Assembly (NCBI GenBank): GCA_012845835.1
Contig: JABAKD010000019.1
Location: 11,534,344-11,598,343 of the forward strand
Origin: Undaria pinnatifida
Taxonomy: Eukaryota; Sar; Phaeophyceae; Laminariales; Alariaceae
Length of the DNA stretch: 64,000 nt
Reading direction: 5' to 3'
Part shown: positions 1 through 10,741 of the stretch, in pieces
Numbering within the stretch: the first letter of the stretch is position 1
Layout: every line of letters starts with the position of its first letter
Position numbers and translations under genes: made by a program
The notes under the pieces: generated by a model
What the model was told of the DNA's origin: nothing
What the model saw: only the letters and a program-made list of their open reading frames with translations
Databases searched by the model: none

Positions 1-545
1 GCCAGACTGCAGACTGCGGGTGTACGCGATGATGCGAGCTGGATGCTGTGAGCTGTGTGAAAGCAATCAATACTTGATTAATGTACTGCTTGTTCGATGT
101 GTACCGTATTGCGTACAACGGTTTAGTCGTGCAGAGTACGAGTGCAGCAGTACGATACGACGAGTTTGGTATTTTAACCTCGAGATCCAGGGCAGTACTT
201 TTCGTACCACGACCACGCGGGTATCTTGCCTGGTATGCATGCACGTACTCGTACGACGCTGCTGTACGAGTGAAAGGATACCGCATATTAACGCAGATGA
301 TGGCTTAGGTGCGTTTGCCCTGCTCGAGTTAGGCCCGCTGTCATTTCTTGTGTTAGTATCCTATGATATTGTACAGCAGTGTCAGCCGTTGTTTACTGGC
401 GCTCGAGTTAGGCCCGCTGTCATTTATTGTGCTAGTATGCTATAATAGATGATACTATACAGCAATGTCAGCCCTTGTTTATTGGTACATCAGTGAGAGC
501 TGTACGAGTAGGTACCCTCCTCCATCAAGAAATGAGACCACCTGT
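1..545. other. unassigned flank
   Basis: No gene is supported here. A ~60-base segment containing 'ctcgagttaggcccgctgtcattt' type sequence occurs twice (near 322-352 and 392-425), followed each time by similar 'tatacagcartgtcagcc' sequence, so this is a small direct repeat. The open frames in this stretch have no recognisable domain. Confidence 0.4.
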
Positions 546-554
546 TTCTTTTTT

Positions 555-1228
555 GGGCAGTGGCCAAAACAAGGTGCACCTTGTCGGTAAATGGTCAAAG
601 TAAGGTGCAGGCTGGAACGGCACAAAACGCAAGACGCCTGAGGCTGAATAGAGCCACATGATTGGTCGAAATAGCACCGCACCCTCCATAGGCCGCCTTG
701 TCGGACGGTGCACCTTGCAGAGGCCACTCCGCTCGCCACGCCACCTTGCTTGGTCGCCGGCGGCACCTTGTTTTGGCCACCGCAAGCTAGGCTGTTCGCT
801 CAAACGACCAACCCATGTCAGACCTCTCGCCAACACCGCGCAGGTGACGTGGACGCATACGTCCACACGCACGCGCATGCGGACGAACTTTTGGGGCCGC
901 AGGATTCTCTCTCTCTCTCTCTCTGCCTCACACCACACCACACGCGCACCACACGTACACCAAAAGCACCATGAGCGCCGTAGGCGCCGATGGGCCGCCC
1001 GCACCACAACATCATCTCCTGCACCAACGGCTGTGACTGCGTTTGTGGTCCAGTTTGAGCAGTTGTTGTCCAGCACAGAGTACATTTCACCACTACTACG
1101 AAACTACCAATACACCTAGACTCTGCTGTAGCTGCTACAACTGTTTGTGTAGACCAGAGTCTAGATCTCATATGTAGTCCACTTGAGAGCCGTATGTAGA
1201 TATACCCACTTTTGTTTCGCCCTATATC
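555..1228 (+). repeat. left terminal inverted repeat of the 3-kb MULE
   Basis: This arm starts GGGCAGTGGCCAAAAC and is the reverse complement of 2935-3610. It contains a (CT)n run at about 907-926 and several copies of the motif CAAGGTGC/GCACCTTG within the first 250 bases. The few differences from the other arm that I could see cluster at the inner edge and in the length of the CT run. Confidence 0.88.
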
Positions 1229-2934
1229 GTTACAATTGTAGCGGCGCGCCCTGCGACAGCACACCCGTTCCCTGCGATTGTAGCGGGTATAGACTACTGC
1301 AGCGCTATCTCCAAATTCGGGCGTACACGCGAGTGTCCAAGTACCGAAAGTGTACTCGCCAGGATGGGACGGCGGGTTTGCGTCTGTTTGTTTCCGTGAT
1401 TTTTGTCATCCACGCCGCTCGAAATGGGCCAGGAGGGAGAGAGATGAACGGCAACCATTGGCAAACTTGTCAACCACGAGCTACGCTTGCTGTACAGGTC
1501 TAAATACTTCAAAGTACGATATGTGTGTGTGTGTTCTTCACATTAAACCGTTCTTCTACTCGTCGACATCCAGCACACCCAGTGTCCGTACTGATTCTTC
1601 ACCCTAGAAAGATCAGCTCTGTGGTCACAAGCCACGACACAGAGATAATGCATCGTAATGCATTCGACAACGCAATGTCATGCCCTAGTACTGGGTACGA
1701 CAGGCACAACATACATACGTCAGCAACAGAAATACATTGGAAGAGAGAAATACGAAATAAACAAAAACAAAAACAAAAACAAAAAACAAAAACAAAATAA
1801 GAAAACAAATAAAAACAAAGATAAAAATAAAACAAAAAATGAAACAAACGAAACGAAGGGGAAATCGAAGAAACAACCCAACCGGAGAGGAGAGCCAAAG
1901 CTCGGAAAAGAAACACAATAAAATGAAATAGAATAAATTAAAGTAAAACCAAAATAAGATAATCCGAACACGAGCCAAAAACCTGGACACGCAAGGAGGG
2001 AACAAAGGGGAAAAAAATACCCCAGAAAAAGACGAAAAGTGCTATGTACCTACTAGTCGGCCTGGTACCTTGCTACCCTGTCTGCCATCTCCTTCCTGCC
2101 TTCGTCCACCGCGGTCTCCCTTCTATTCCTCCTGTTGCCCCCCCTGCCCCCACTCCCTTGGACGGCTTTCCTTCTACTCCTCCTGTTTCCCCCCCGCCCC
2201 CCTTTGTGTTCTTCTCATTAAACCAAAATACCTTGTAAAAGAGAGAAACAACGAAAGAAACCAAGACAAAATAAATAAATAAATAAATAAAAAGGGGAGC
2301 CAAAGCACGGGAGATAGAAACATACCCCGAGCATGAGCCAAAATGGACATGCAAGGGGGAAAGAAAGGAAAAAAATACCCCTGAAAAAAGAAACAAGTAA
2401 AAGAAGGAAGACTGGGAGGGCCAAATAAAACAGGCTCGTCACCTACCCGCCATGCAAGACTCCCTTCATAAGGATAAGAAGGGGAAAGAAAAAAAGAAGA
2501 AAAAGAAAAAAAATAAATTCACGGAAAAATCAAAGTACCAAGACATCACATTCCGAGCAGCCGCAGCAGTTGGCGGTACGAGTGGCATAGATAGAAAGGT
2601 TCCACCTACTAGTCGGCCTGGTACCTTGCTACCCTGTCTGCGGTCTCCTTCCTACTTTCATCTACCGCGGTTTCCCTTCTACTCCTCCTGTCCCCCCCCC
2701 TGCCCCCATACCCTTGTGCGGTGTTCCTTCTACCCCTCCTGCTGCCCCCCCTCCCCCCGTTCCCTTCGACACCACCCACGGCGGATGCGCGGCGCTGTCT
2801 ACTCAGCTTTGCCTCATCCTCGTGCCACCTGCCCATGAACCGTTCAGCTGCTTCGAGGACCCCCCGGTACCACTTGCCCACCTTTTTGGCTGCAGTGGGC
2901 CACAGCGCGGTCCCAACTCCAAAAACTAAGGGGG
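1229..2934. other. MULE interior with imperfect internal duplication
   Basis: There is no recognisable coding sequence. A segment beginning GAGCCAAAG and running through 'tactagtcggcctgg' and a C-rich block is present twice, at about 1892-2220 and 2297-2760. The copies have diverged and the second carries extra sequence. An AAAAC-rich tract lies at 1751-1860. Confidence 0.6.
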
Positions 2935-3610
2935 GATATAGGGCGAAACAATAGTGGGTATATCTGCATACGGCTCTCAAGTGGACTACATATGAGATCT
3001 AGACTCTGGTCTACGCAAACAGTAGTAGCAGCTACAGCAGAGTCTAGGTGTATTGGTAGTTTCGTAGTAGTGGTGAAATGTACTCTGTGCTGGACAACAA
3101 CTGCTCAAACTGGACCACAAACGCAGTCACAGCCGTTGGTGCAGGAGATGATGTTGTGGTGCGGGCGGCCCATCGGCGCCTACGGCGCTCATGGTGCTTT
3201 TGGTGTACGTGTGGTGCGCGTGTGGTGTGGTGTGAGGCAGAGAGAGAGAGAGAGAGAGAATCCTGCGGCCCCAAAAGTTCGTCCGCATGCGCGTGCGTGT
3301 GGACGTATGCGTCCACGTCACCTGCGCGGTGTTGGCGAGAGGTCTGACATGGGTTGGTCGTTTGAGCGAACAGCCTAGCTTGCGGTGGCCAAAACAAGGT
3401 GCCGCCGGCGACCAAGCAAGGTGGCGTGGCGAGCGGAGTGGCCTCTGCAAGGTGCACCGTCCGACAAGGCGGCCTATGGAGGGTGCGGTGCTATTTCGAC
3501 CAATCATGTGGCTCTATTCAGCCTCAGGCGTCTTGCGTTTTGTGCCGTTCCAGCCTGCACCTTACTTTGACCATTTACCGACAAGGTGCACCTTGTTTTG
3601 GCCACTGCCC
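2935..3610 (-). repeat. right terminal inverted repeat of the 3-kb MULE
   Basis: This is the reverse complement of 555-1228 and ends GGCCACTGCCC. It includes a (GA)n run near 3239-3259 that mirrors the CT run of the left arm. Confidence 0.88.
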
Positions 3611-3631
3611 TTCTTTTTTTATCAAAATTGA

Positions 3632-3700
3632 AAACGTCAGCTGTGAGTACGACCGATTGAATGGTTGAAACTCAACTTTGCGAGCTGCGTGGTACATCTA
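3632..3700 (+). repeat. hairpin-core repeat, copy 1
   Basis: The stretch runs from CAGCTGTGAG to CTTTGCGAGCTGCGT and is a diverged member of a repeat core that recurs in this window (4851, 5905, 8285, 11051, 13853, 32765, 38010 and 39975). The core is an imperfect inverted repeat. Confidence 0.5.
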
Positions 3701-4256
3701 TACCTGGCATACAGCAGTCGAGTGTTTGCGTTAAAATAATTTAATACCTGGTATAAATTTAAAATTCCATTAGAAAAAATCGCCGAGCGAACTTTGAAGG
3801 AAGAATTTGCCCCTAAGCGGCATGAAAATTCCGATTTGAGTGAACGATTTAGAGTGAACTGCCATCAACGACGACCAGCTAATACGATTGGCCTACAAAT
3901 ACCGAGCTTAGCACCGTTGCTCTCCAGGCGCAGCGGCACAACAATCAGAAGGTACGAGGGCAGAACCCACACGGCAGCACACAGCAGACATTGCTCGCTG
4001 TGCGCTATGCTTGGCAAGCGAGCGGTAGACACAACCCAACCTTGATGCGGAGGCACCAAAGGGTAGCTGGGGGAGCATGGCGCGTACGCGCAACCTCAGG
4101 GGTAGGTGCTAGTGAGCCAGCACTCCCGCGCTCTCTATGATGTGACTTGGTTCTCTGTTGCTGCGTGATGTCGTATTCGGTGCTGATTTTGTCAACCACC
4201 GTCGCTATGCCACAACGCAGTCGCCGAAGCCTCCACCGCCACCCACGCCGCACGGC

Positions 4257-4545
4257 CGCCGCCGCCGCTACTGCTGCTGCTGCTGCTCTGCGGCGGTTAT
4301 TGTGCTGCGGCTGCGGTTGGTGTCTCCTGCGTTTGTTTCTGAAAAAATTAATAAAAAACGGGCTGTTCTGTTGTGGTGATGATCATGGTGATCGAGCCAG
4401 GCCGAGCCGAGCTGCTGTGCCACAACTCATCTCGCGGGGCCATCGCCACCGCCACCTCCGTCCCCGCCCCCGCCGCTGCTGCTGCTGCTGCGGCAGCGGC
4501 TGCGGTGCTGCTACTGCGCTGCTGCTGCTGCTGTGCTGCCGTTCT
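4257..4545. repeat. GCT/CTG-rich trinucleotide tracts
   Basis: Interrupted runs of CTG/GCT and GCC units occur at about 4260-4320 and 4465-4545. They make long but low-complexity open frames in several phases, and I see no gene behind them. Confidence 0.7.
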
Positions 4546-4832
4546 GTCTCATGGTGTTGTGCTGGGCCTGCCCCTGTCGGTGAGTCTAATAGGTTCCACC
4601 GCACCGTGTCTAAATTCAAAATTTGCTGCTGCCTCCCCGCTCCCCGCCTGTGATATTTAGGCCGTGTACGCCTTTTCTGCGATTCGTTCACCGCAAACAC
4701 AACCAAAAGCATGCCGGAGTGAATCTGGCCTTTTTTTAGCATGGTGGAAGTTTTTAATGAATTTGTTTAACGCAAACACTCGAGTAGTTGCGCAAAATTT
4801 ACGGAAGGTCGTTCGCGCGCGCGTTGTTATAA

Positions 4833-5205
4833 AAATACAAATACACTCCAGCTGTGAGATCGAAGATTTTTGTCGAATCTCATCTTTGCAAGCTGTGTGT
4901 GATACTCCGATCGCGCGTATTACTGGTGCGTGTATTAAGGATATAGGTGGGCGACTCCCCTTGGAACTACAGTGTAGCTTGTACCAGCGTCAACAGGGTG
5001 ATGTTAGTCAGTCTGTGCGCGGAAACTATAAAACCCGTTTTTGAGGGGGACAAAATCTGACAGCTGTGGAAGGAAATGCATCAGTTTATCAAGTGTATCC
5101 TGTAAGTCGTATAGCCGGTGAGGAAAGGGCGGAGTTTTTAAGGGCGTGGGGGCCTAGGTTTGAACAAGAGGGAGCGGGGGAGGGGGGGAGGGGCGGGCGG
5201 GGCAA
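4833..5205 (+). repeat. ~370-bp dispersed repeat, copy A
   Basis: The copy runs from 'aaaatacactccagctg' through 'gatgttagtcagtctgtgcg' to a G-rich end near 'gagcggggg'. A very similar copy lies at 13838-14213 and a more diverged one at 11049-11385. It contains the hairpin core at its start (4851-4905). No coding capacity or target duplication was found. Confidence 0.75.
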
Positions 5206-5760
5206 CTCAATCTGTGCGCGGAAACCATAAATCCTTTAAGAGGACAAATCTGACGGTTGTGGAAATAATGCATCTGTATATCATTTATATCCTGTAAGTC
5301 GTACAACCAGCGAGGGGAGGGCGGAGTGTTCGAAGGGGTGGGGGGGTTTGGGGGGGGGTTGGGGGGGTTTGTGGGGGCGGGGAGAGGGGTTTCCAACAGC
5401 TTTAGGTCGCATAGATGTAGGGGCTTGCTAATCGTGTGGTGCTAGGTCTAGGCGATGGTGCGGGTGGTGGGGAAGAAGGGGGCGTTGGTGGGGGGGGGGG
5501 GGGGGATGAATTGGAGCAACGGCATGGATGGCTAGAAAGATAATGAGGTGATATCAACTGCCTGGTAGTGTTTATTACTCTGGCAGATTTTGATTTCAGG
5601 TGGGGCGTTTGAGCAAGAGGGGGCGGGGGAAAGGGGGGGGGGGGGGGGGGCGGGCGGGACAACTCAATCTGTGCGCGGAAACTATAAATCCTTCAAGGGG
5701 ACAAATCTGACGGTTGTCGAAAGAAGGCATCTGTTTATATCACCATCGCAAGATAGAACA
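5203..5760 (+). repeat. tandem partial copies of the ~370-bp repeat
   Basis: The segment 'aactcaatctgtgcgcggaa' plus the following ~80 bases is repeated at 5203-5290 and 5663-5745. Both resemble the 3' part of the copy at 4833-5205. G-rich runs separate the units, so the end of the repeat has been reiterated head to tail. Confidence 0.6.
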
Positions 5761-5794
5761 TTTCAATCGATGGGTGCAACCGCGTGCTATATGT

Positions 5795-5990
5795 TTGATC
5801 CTCATGAAAGATTTAGGTCGGTGACTCCCCTGGATGTTGTCAGGGTCAACAGGACGATTTTCCATAATAATAATTATGTGTACTGTATTGAAAAAATGAT
5901 AAATACACTGTGAGAGATCGACCCAAACGGAATTGTTGATCAAAGCTCAGCTTTGCAAGTTGCGTATGATACTTCGATCGCGTCTGCATG
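5795..5990 (+). repeat. diverged copy of the ~370-bp repeat with hairpin core
   Basis: The order of recognisable pieces differs from the main copies: the 'gtcggtgactcccctgg' piece comes first and the hairpin core (CTGTGAGAGATCGA ... CAGCTTTGCAAGTTGCG) second, at about 5905-5985. Confidence 0.45.
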
Positions 5991-8900
5991 TCTCCATATC
6001 AGTACAAGGATGATGCAACAGGTTTCGCCAACGGCCTGGACAGCCGCCGGTCGCCGTCTTGTCAGACGCGCAAGAAAAATATTAGCACATAATTAGGAGT
6101 GTGACGAAGGATGGAAGCTGAGAGTTGAGAGTGCTCACTGCCCACGGAGAACGAGAGTAACCGATGTTCAGACACGGAGTACATAACTTAGATAACATAC
6201 TTTGTACCTGGTATCCGACACACATAGCGTATGACTGCTGCACATCTGCTGTTGTATACCAGTACATATATTCGCTGACAGCGCGAGAGGTTCCAGCTTC
6301 GAGCGCACCTCTCACCTACGACACACGCATACGACTACTGTAAATCGAACTTCCCGACCCGAGCCCCGTCGACAACACAAGCGCTCTTGCGGAAGTACTA
6401 CATGTCATACCAGTAAATTTGTGTAGGGATATACAGAAAACACGCTGTAAATGTACGTACCAGGAGGCCTACGTTGGCGACGAAGGGGACGAGGCACATG
6501 GGCCGTGAGCTGTGAGTTGGCAGGGTTTGACGGTTATCATTGCTTGTTATTTGGGTGACGAAATGAGCGAATCAACGGACTTCACGAGCTAGTCCCAGAA
6601 AGATGCATAAGATAGCTTCTTCGGGAAATAAAAAATAGAATACATTGATTTTTCAGCAGTGCTTATCGGCATGACCTCATCACCAAGGAAAACACATCGG
6701 TGAAGATGTTTTTTGCGTACGAGTTGTAGTTCACGAGATATGGTCATGTTCGTATTACTTTTGGGGAGGAGTTATTTCATAGGGGATAACTTTCCTAAAG
6801 TAATCCTATAGTAAAACCACTACAGTATAATATGTATTCAGGCCATATATTGGTCAATACGCCGAGTAGTTCGACACTAGAAGTCTCTTGGCAGGATCGC
6901 ATCAACAGGGGGGAGATATCCATGTCACATGTCACGTTTTTGCTTCCTGCGAGCCTACCAGGCTGTGGAAAAAACCACCTGCCAAATTACTTGAAAACTG
7001 TCCTGAGCAAATTTGAAACGTTAGGGGAAAAAATACGCTTCGGGGAAATGACTTTTGCTCGCTGTTTTTCAAGACTTGGAAAACAAAAGTTGGCGAGGTT
7101 GTTCTTGCACAACAATAATCAGGGACCCAGGAAGGGCCTTTTCTGAAGAAATTGCTCATGAGTTATTCCGGATCAAAGTTGCCAAACAAATCCGCAAAAA
7201 CTGGAAAACTACCTACAGAAGACAACAAAAGAAACATAAAAAGGCCCTTCATGCGATTTTTGGTCTTGCGATGAAGAGCACCTCTGCCAAAGTTCGTTTT
7301 CCAACTCTCAAAAACCAGGGTGCAAAAGTGCGAAGAAACAATTTTGAGTTTCTTGCTGGAACCAGCTCGTAGTCCTTCTGGATGCCAAAACACATTGCGA
7401 GCCATAAACCCACTAGTCAAGGTAAGGAAACGCTGAACTCCTCAAAGTACCGCGTGGTACTGAATATTTCTTAATAATCTTCGAAGTACCTAGCCCAACT
7501 GTGACGTTTCGGCGGCTTCTAATAATAGGCAGCGAACCCACAGGCCTAAAAAGAGCGCAAGCTGCCGTCGTTGTGCTTTCGGCGGAGTTGCGAGCACCGC
7601 CAATGGCAAAAACGACTTCGCAAGCCTATTGGCGAAGTCCGGCCACATTTCGGAGCGTGCGGATTGGACGAGACCGAGCTGCTGCGGTTGACGCAGATCG
7701 GTCAGTTGGAGCTCCCGCGCACTCAATCAAACCCCGCACGCGCGGAGGAATAAACGACGGCTACTACTACTGTAGGCAGTGTGGGCGACACCTCTCTTGA
7801 AGGCCATGAAGACCACAGATCTACCCCATTCCTGTTGGCGTCTATTAATAGCGAATATACCCCAAAATTGCACATATAGTACAGATCAGATCTCTGTTCA
7901 TTTTGTATGCTTTGCAGGGCAGACAGACCCCTGGCCTATATGATATGCATGGCCTATAGGTCATGTTGCAGGGACAGATGATTTGAATAGTTGAGCACAT
8001 GTTTTTTGGGTTGGATCTGTACTAAACAGGTCCTGAGCATTACCGGTATTCACCATGAGAGGTATAGGGTCTGGATGATGTAGATCGTGGTCTGCCCGAT
8101 GTTTGCGAGATTGCAAGGGACCGACCTTAGCGTCGACCAGGGCTTTGTCTTCGCCGACGACAGCGTTGGACAAACCGTCGTCTGCAAGGACCTCGCGCTC
8201 TTGGCGAGGAATAGGCTGGTGTAACGTCACGCGCGTAAACCCAACACTAGTCCCCGTGACACGCGCGGTCGAAGTATCACACAGTTTGCAAATATGAGTA
8301 TCATTGAAACCCTACATCTCACAGCTGGAGTGTATTTTTCTACCCTATAACCCATGGCGGGCCGATACGACGGTGGCTGATCCGCATTAGTGAAGTTAGA
8401 TACCTCCTGTGGCGAATGAAATCATCAATACAATGATAGTGGAAGAGACGGCCACAAGGTAGAGCGATCGTGTGGCTAGATGACAGTTGCGTACAACAGA
8501 TTTTCTCTGCACCTTGTCACCTAGCTGCGCGGTCGCTGTATCTTTTGGTCATGCTGCTCACTCTGTTCGTACGTGAGGATTACATTCGCCACGCGAGGTA
8601 TTTCACAACATCAGGAACGTCTACAACCGACTGCATTTTATGTGGGTCGGTTACCGTCATATCGCCCCTCCATGGGTTTGCGCTCGTATTAATAGCATTA
8701 TCCTGTGTGGGTCTTCCTGTAGTGCTGGTTGAATACTGCCTATTTCCCGTTCGTATAGTGCTGGTGAAATCGCTTGTCACGACTGGAACCCGTCGTACTA
8801 TCAATAGTATGGTACGAGCACAGATACTGTGCCCAATAGCACCGGTGTCCGGTACACTGCCGGTATTGTTGGCTGGCACGTACTGTCACTAGAGGGAGAC

Positions 8901-10312
8901 CACCGCTGTAACAGTCTCCTCCTCGCCAGATGCGCGAGGTCCTTGTAGACGACGGCCTGTGTAGCGCTATCGACCGCGAAGACGATGCTCCAGCACACGC
9001 AGAGGATGGCCGCTTAAAATGCTGGGGTACGTTCGTTAGACGCCAATCGGGACGAACTGGATCGGTGGTCTTGATTGCCTTCAAGAGGTATGTCGCTCGC
9101 TTTTCCTGTAGTACCCGTCGTTTTTTTTATCTTTTGCCCCGCGCGGGTGGGGGTTGATCGAGTGTGCGTGAGCTCCGACTGGCCGACCTGCGTCGTAGCT
9201 CTGCACCGCAGCTCGGCGCGACTCCGTGTATACGTATCTTACAGCAGTACGACCCCTTGTGTATGTGCAAATGCGTACAGCGGTAAATACCAGCCTCGAG
9301 CGAGAGACGCGGCCGTCCGCATCTCAGGCGCGTTCTACGTGGTATACCCACAGAATTGCAGCAGGCGGACGCCAATTCTCTCTCAGTGCCCTCGTTCCTA
9401 GTCGGTGTGTGAGTCCTGGGACTTATGCTGAAAGCAGCAGCGCAGTGTTGTGTTGATGGCTACAGCTCTAAATCGAAATACGAGTAGGGCCATGGTACGT
9501 TGGCTACATGAGTACGCGTCGGGAACTTCTTGCATTATCCATGATTCATAGAGGTGCATGATCGTATCCTTTGCATTATCTATACACCGTGTTATACTAT
9601 CTGCACCTCCTTTGATCCGTGCTGCACGAGTGCGGAAGCGTTCTTACTGCTTCCCACCAGGATCGGGTGCTTGGTACAAACATTCCATGCACTAGGTACT
9701 AGGTATACGCTACCAGGGAAACGCGAAGCACTGTATCAAGTGTATGCTACCTGGTGTATACGAGGTAGCGGATACGTTGCCTGGCCACACCCTTTTTGCC
9801 CTCTTTAGAGCTGTTTTGAGAGCTTCTAAACACCTTGCATTTGAATCGATTTGCCGAAAACGATCGAACGGGAAGCACCATATCAAAAACCACTAATAAT
9901 GATATTGACGCGTTCCTCTACCCCGGCCTTCTCCCGGTAACGCCTCCGTGCCTCCGTCTTTTTTTATCCACCGCTGAGAGAAGACTGTTCCGGCGCTTTC
10001 TTCGGTGGGTTCCGCAGCGGTCCCGGGTTTCGTTTGGAGTTCCTAGATCTCCTTTTGCAAGGGGTTCTTCGTTGCACGGGGAGGAGGGGGGGGGAAAAGG
10101 GTATTTGGTCACCGCTCGTCAACGTCGAAGGAGTTTCATTTAGATATCCCAGTGTATTTCGTTCCCCGTTTATATCATACCCGGCGGGTGGGAGACGGTA
10201 GAACAAGGCCCGGAAACCAGCGGACGGAGGGCGCGAGCGCCGGGGTTTCAACGCGTTTGGGCAGCGTTTCTATCGGCGGGAGGCGGGGCGCGGGTGAAAT
10301 TTTTGCAACGCG
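5990..10312. other. unassigned region upstream of the p24 gene
   Basis: No gene can be supported. The stretch contains several short open frames without recognisable domains, a reverse-strand fragment of the hairpin repeat at 8285-8340, and two related ~110-base segments in opposite orientation (8105-8225 and 8925-9030). I could not identify a promoter element for the downstream p24 gene. Confidence 0.4.
8105..8225 (-). repeat. arm of an imperfect inverted repeat (partner 8925-9030)
   Basis: Read on the - strand, this segment contains 'gcgcgaggtccttgcagacg' and resembles the + strand at 8925-9030, which has 'gcgcgaggtccttgtagacg'. The similarity continues for about 100 bases with many mismatches. 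It could be decayed transposon ends or two related coding scraps. Confidence 0.45.
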
Positions 10313-10741
10313 ATGTTGAAGCTTACACGCGCGCTGAGGGTGGTGGCCCTGTCAGCGTTGATGCTTGGGGCCGTCCTCCAGCCATCTTCGAGCGAAGATG
10401 TGGTCCCCGTTGCCGATGCTGTCAGTGACGCCAGGGCCGCCCTCGATGCAGCAGCAGATGCAGTAGTAGAGGCAGAAAAGGCGGCACAAGAAGGGGTTCA
10501 AGAAAGAGGAGGGCCAGCCGCGGAGGATGCAGCAGGGGTAGGAGCAGACGCGCCAGGTGTTGATGTGGCAGCGGCACCGGTGGCAGAGGCACCGATGGCC
10601 GAGGCACCGAAAGCAGAAGCACCGAAAGCAGCAGGTCCTATTGCGGCGGCACCAAAGAAAGAACTAAAAGCGGCGGTGGACAATGGAGGAGACGCCGGGG
10701 GCGGGGCCGGTGATGGGCTGTACTTTTTTGTCAAGAATAAG
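10313..10741 (+). CDS. p24 gene exon 1: signal peptide, Ala-rich extension, start of GOLD
   Basis: The start codon is followed by a basic-hydrophobic leader (MLKLTRALRVVALSALMLGA). An acidic and alanine-rich region follows, with a short reiterated EAPxA motif (EAPMAEAPKAEAPKA). The exon ends LYFFVKNK at AAG|GTGAGA, phase 0. The first GOLD strand begins in the last eight residues. Confidence 0.8.

Larger units (their letters stand above)
555..3610. mobile_element. non-autonomous Mutator-like element with long TIRs
   Basis: The element is bounded by two very long terminal inverted repeats, 555-1228 and 2935-3610. It is flanked on both sides by the same 9 bases, TTCTTTTTT (546-554 and 3611-3619). 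Long inverted repeats with a 9-base target duplication are the hallmark of Mutator-like elements. The interior (1229-2934) has no transposase; it holds A-rich tracts, C-rich tracts and an imperfect internal duplication. The element must therefore have been moved by a transposase from elsewhere. The outer 600 bases of the two arms look almost identical by eye, which suggests recent insertion. The target duplication is in a T-rich run, so its exact phase could shift by a base. Confidence 0.88.

Noticed and set aside
4147..4742. Long frames over the CTG/GCC-rich region
   Set aside because: Residue runs (Ala, Cys, Leu) simply follow the triplet repeats in each phase; no initiation or splice context supports a gene.
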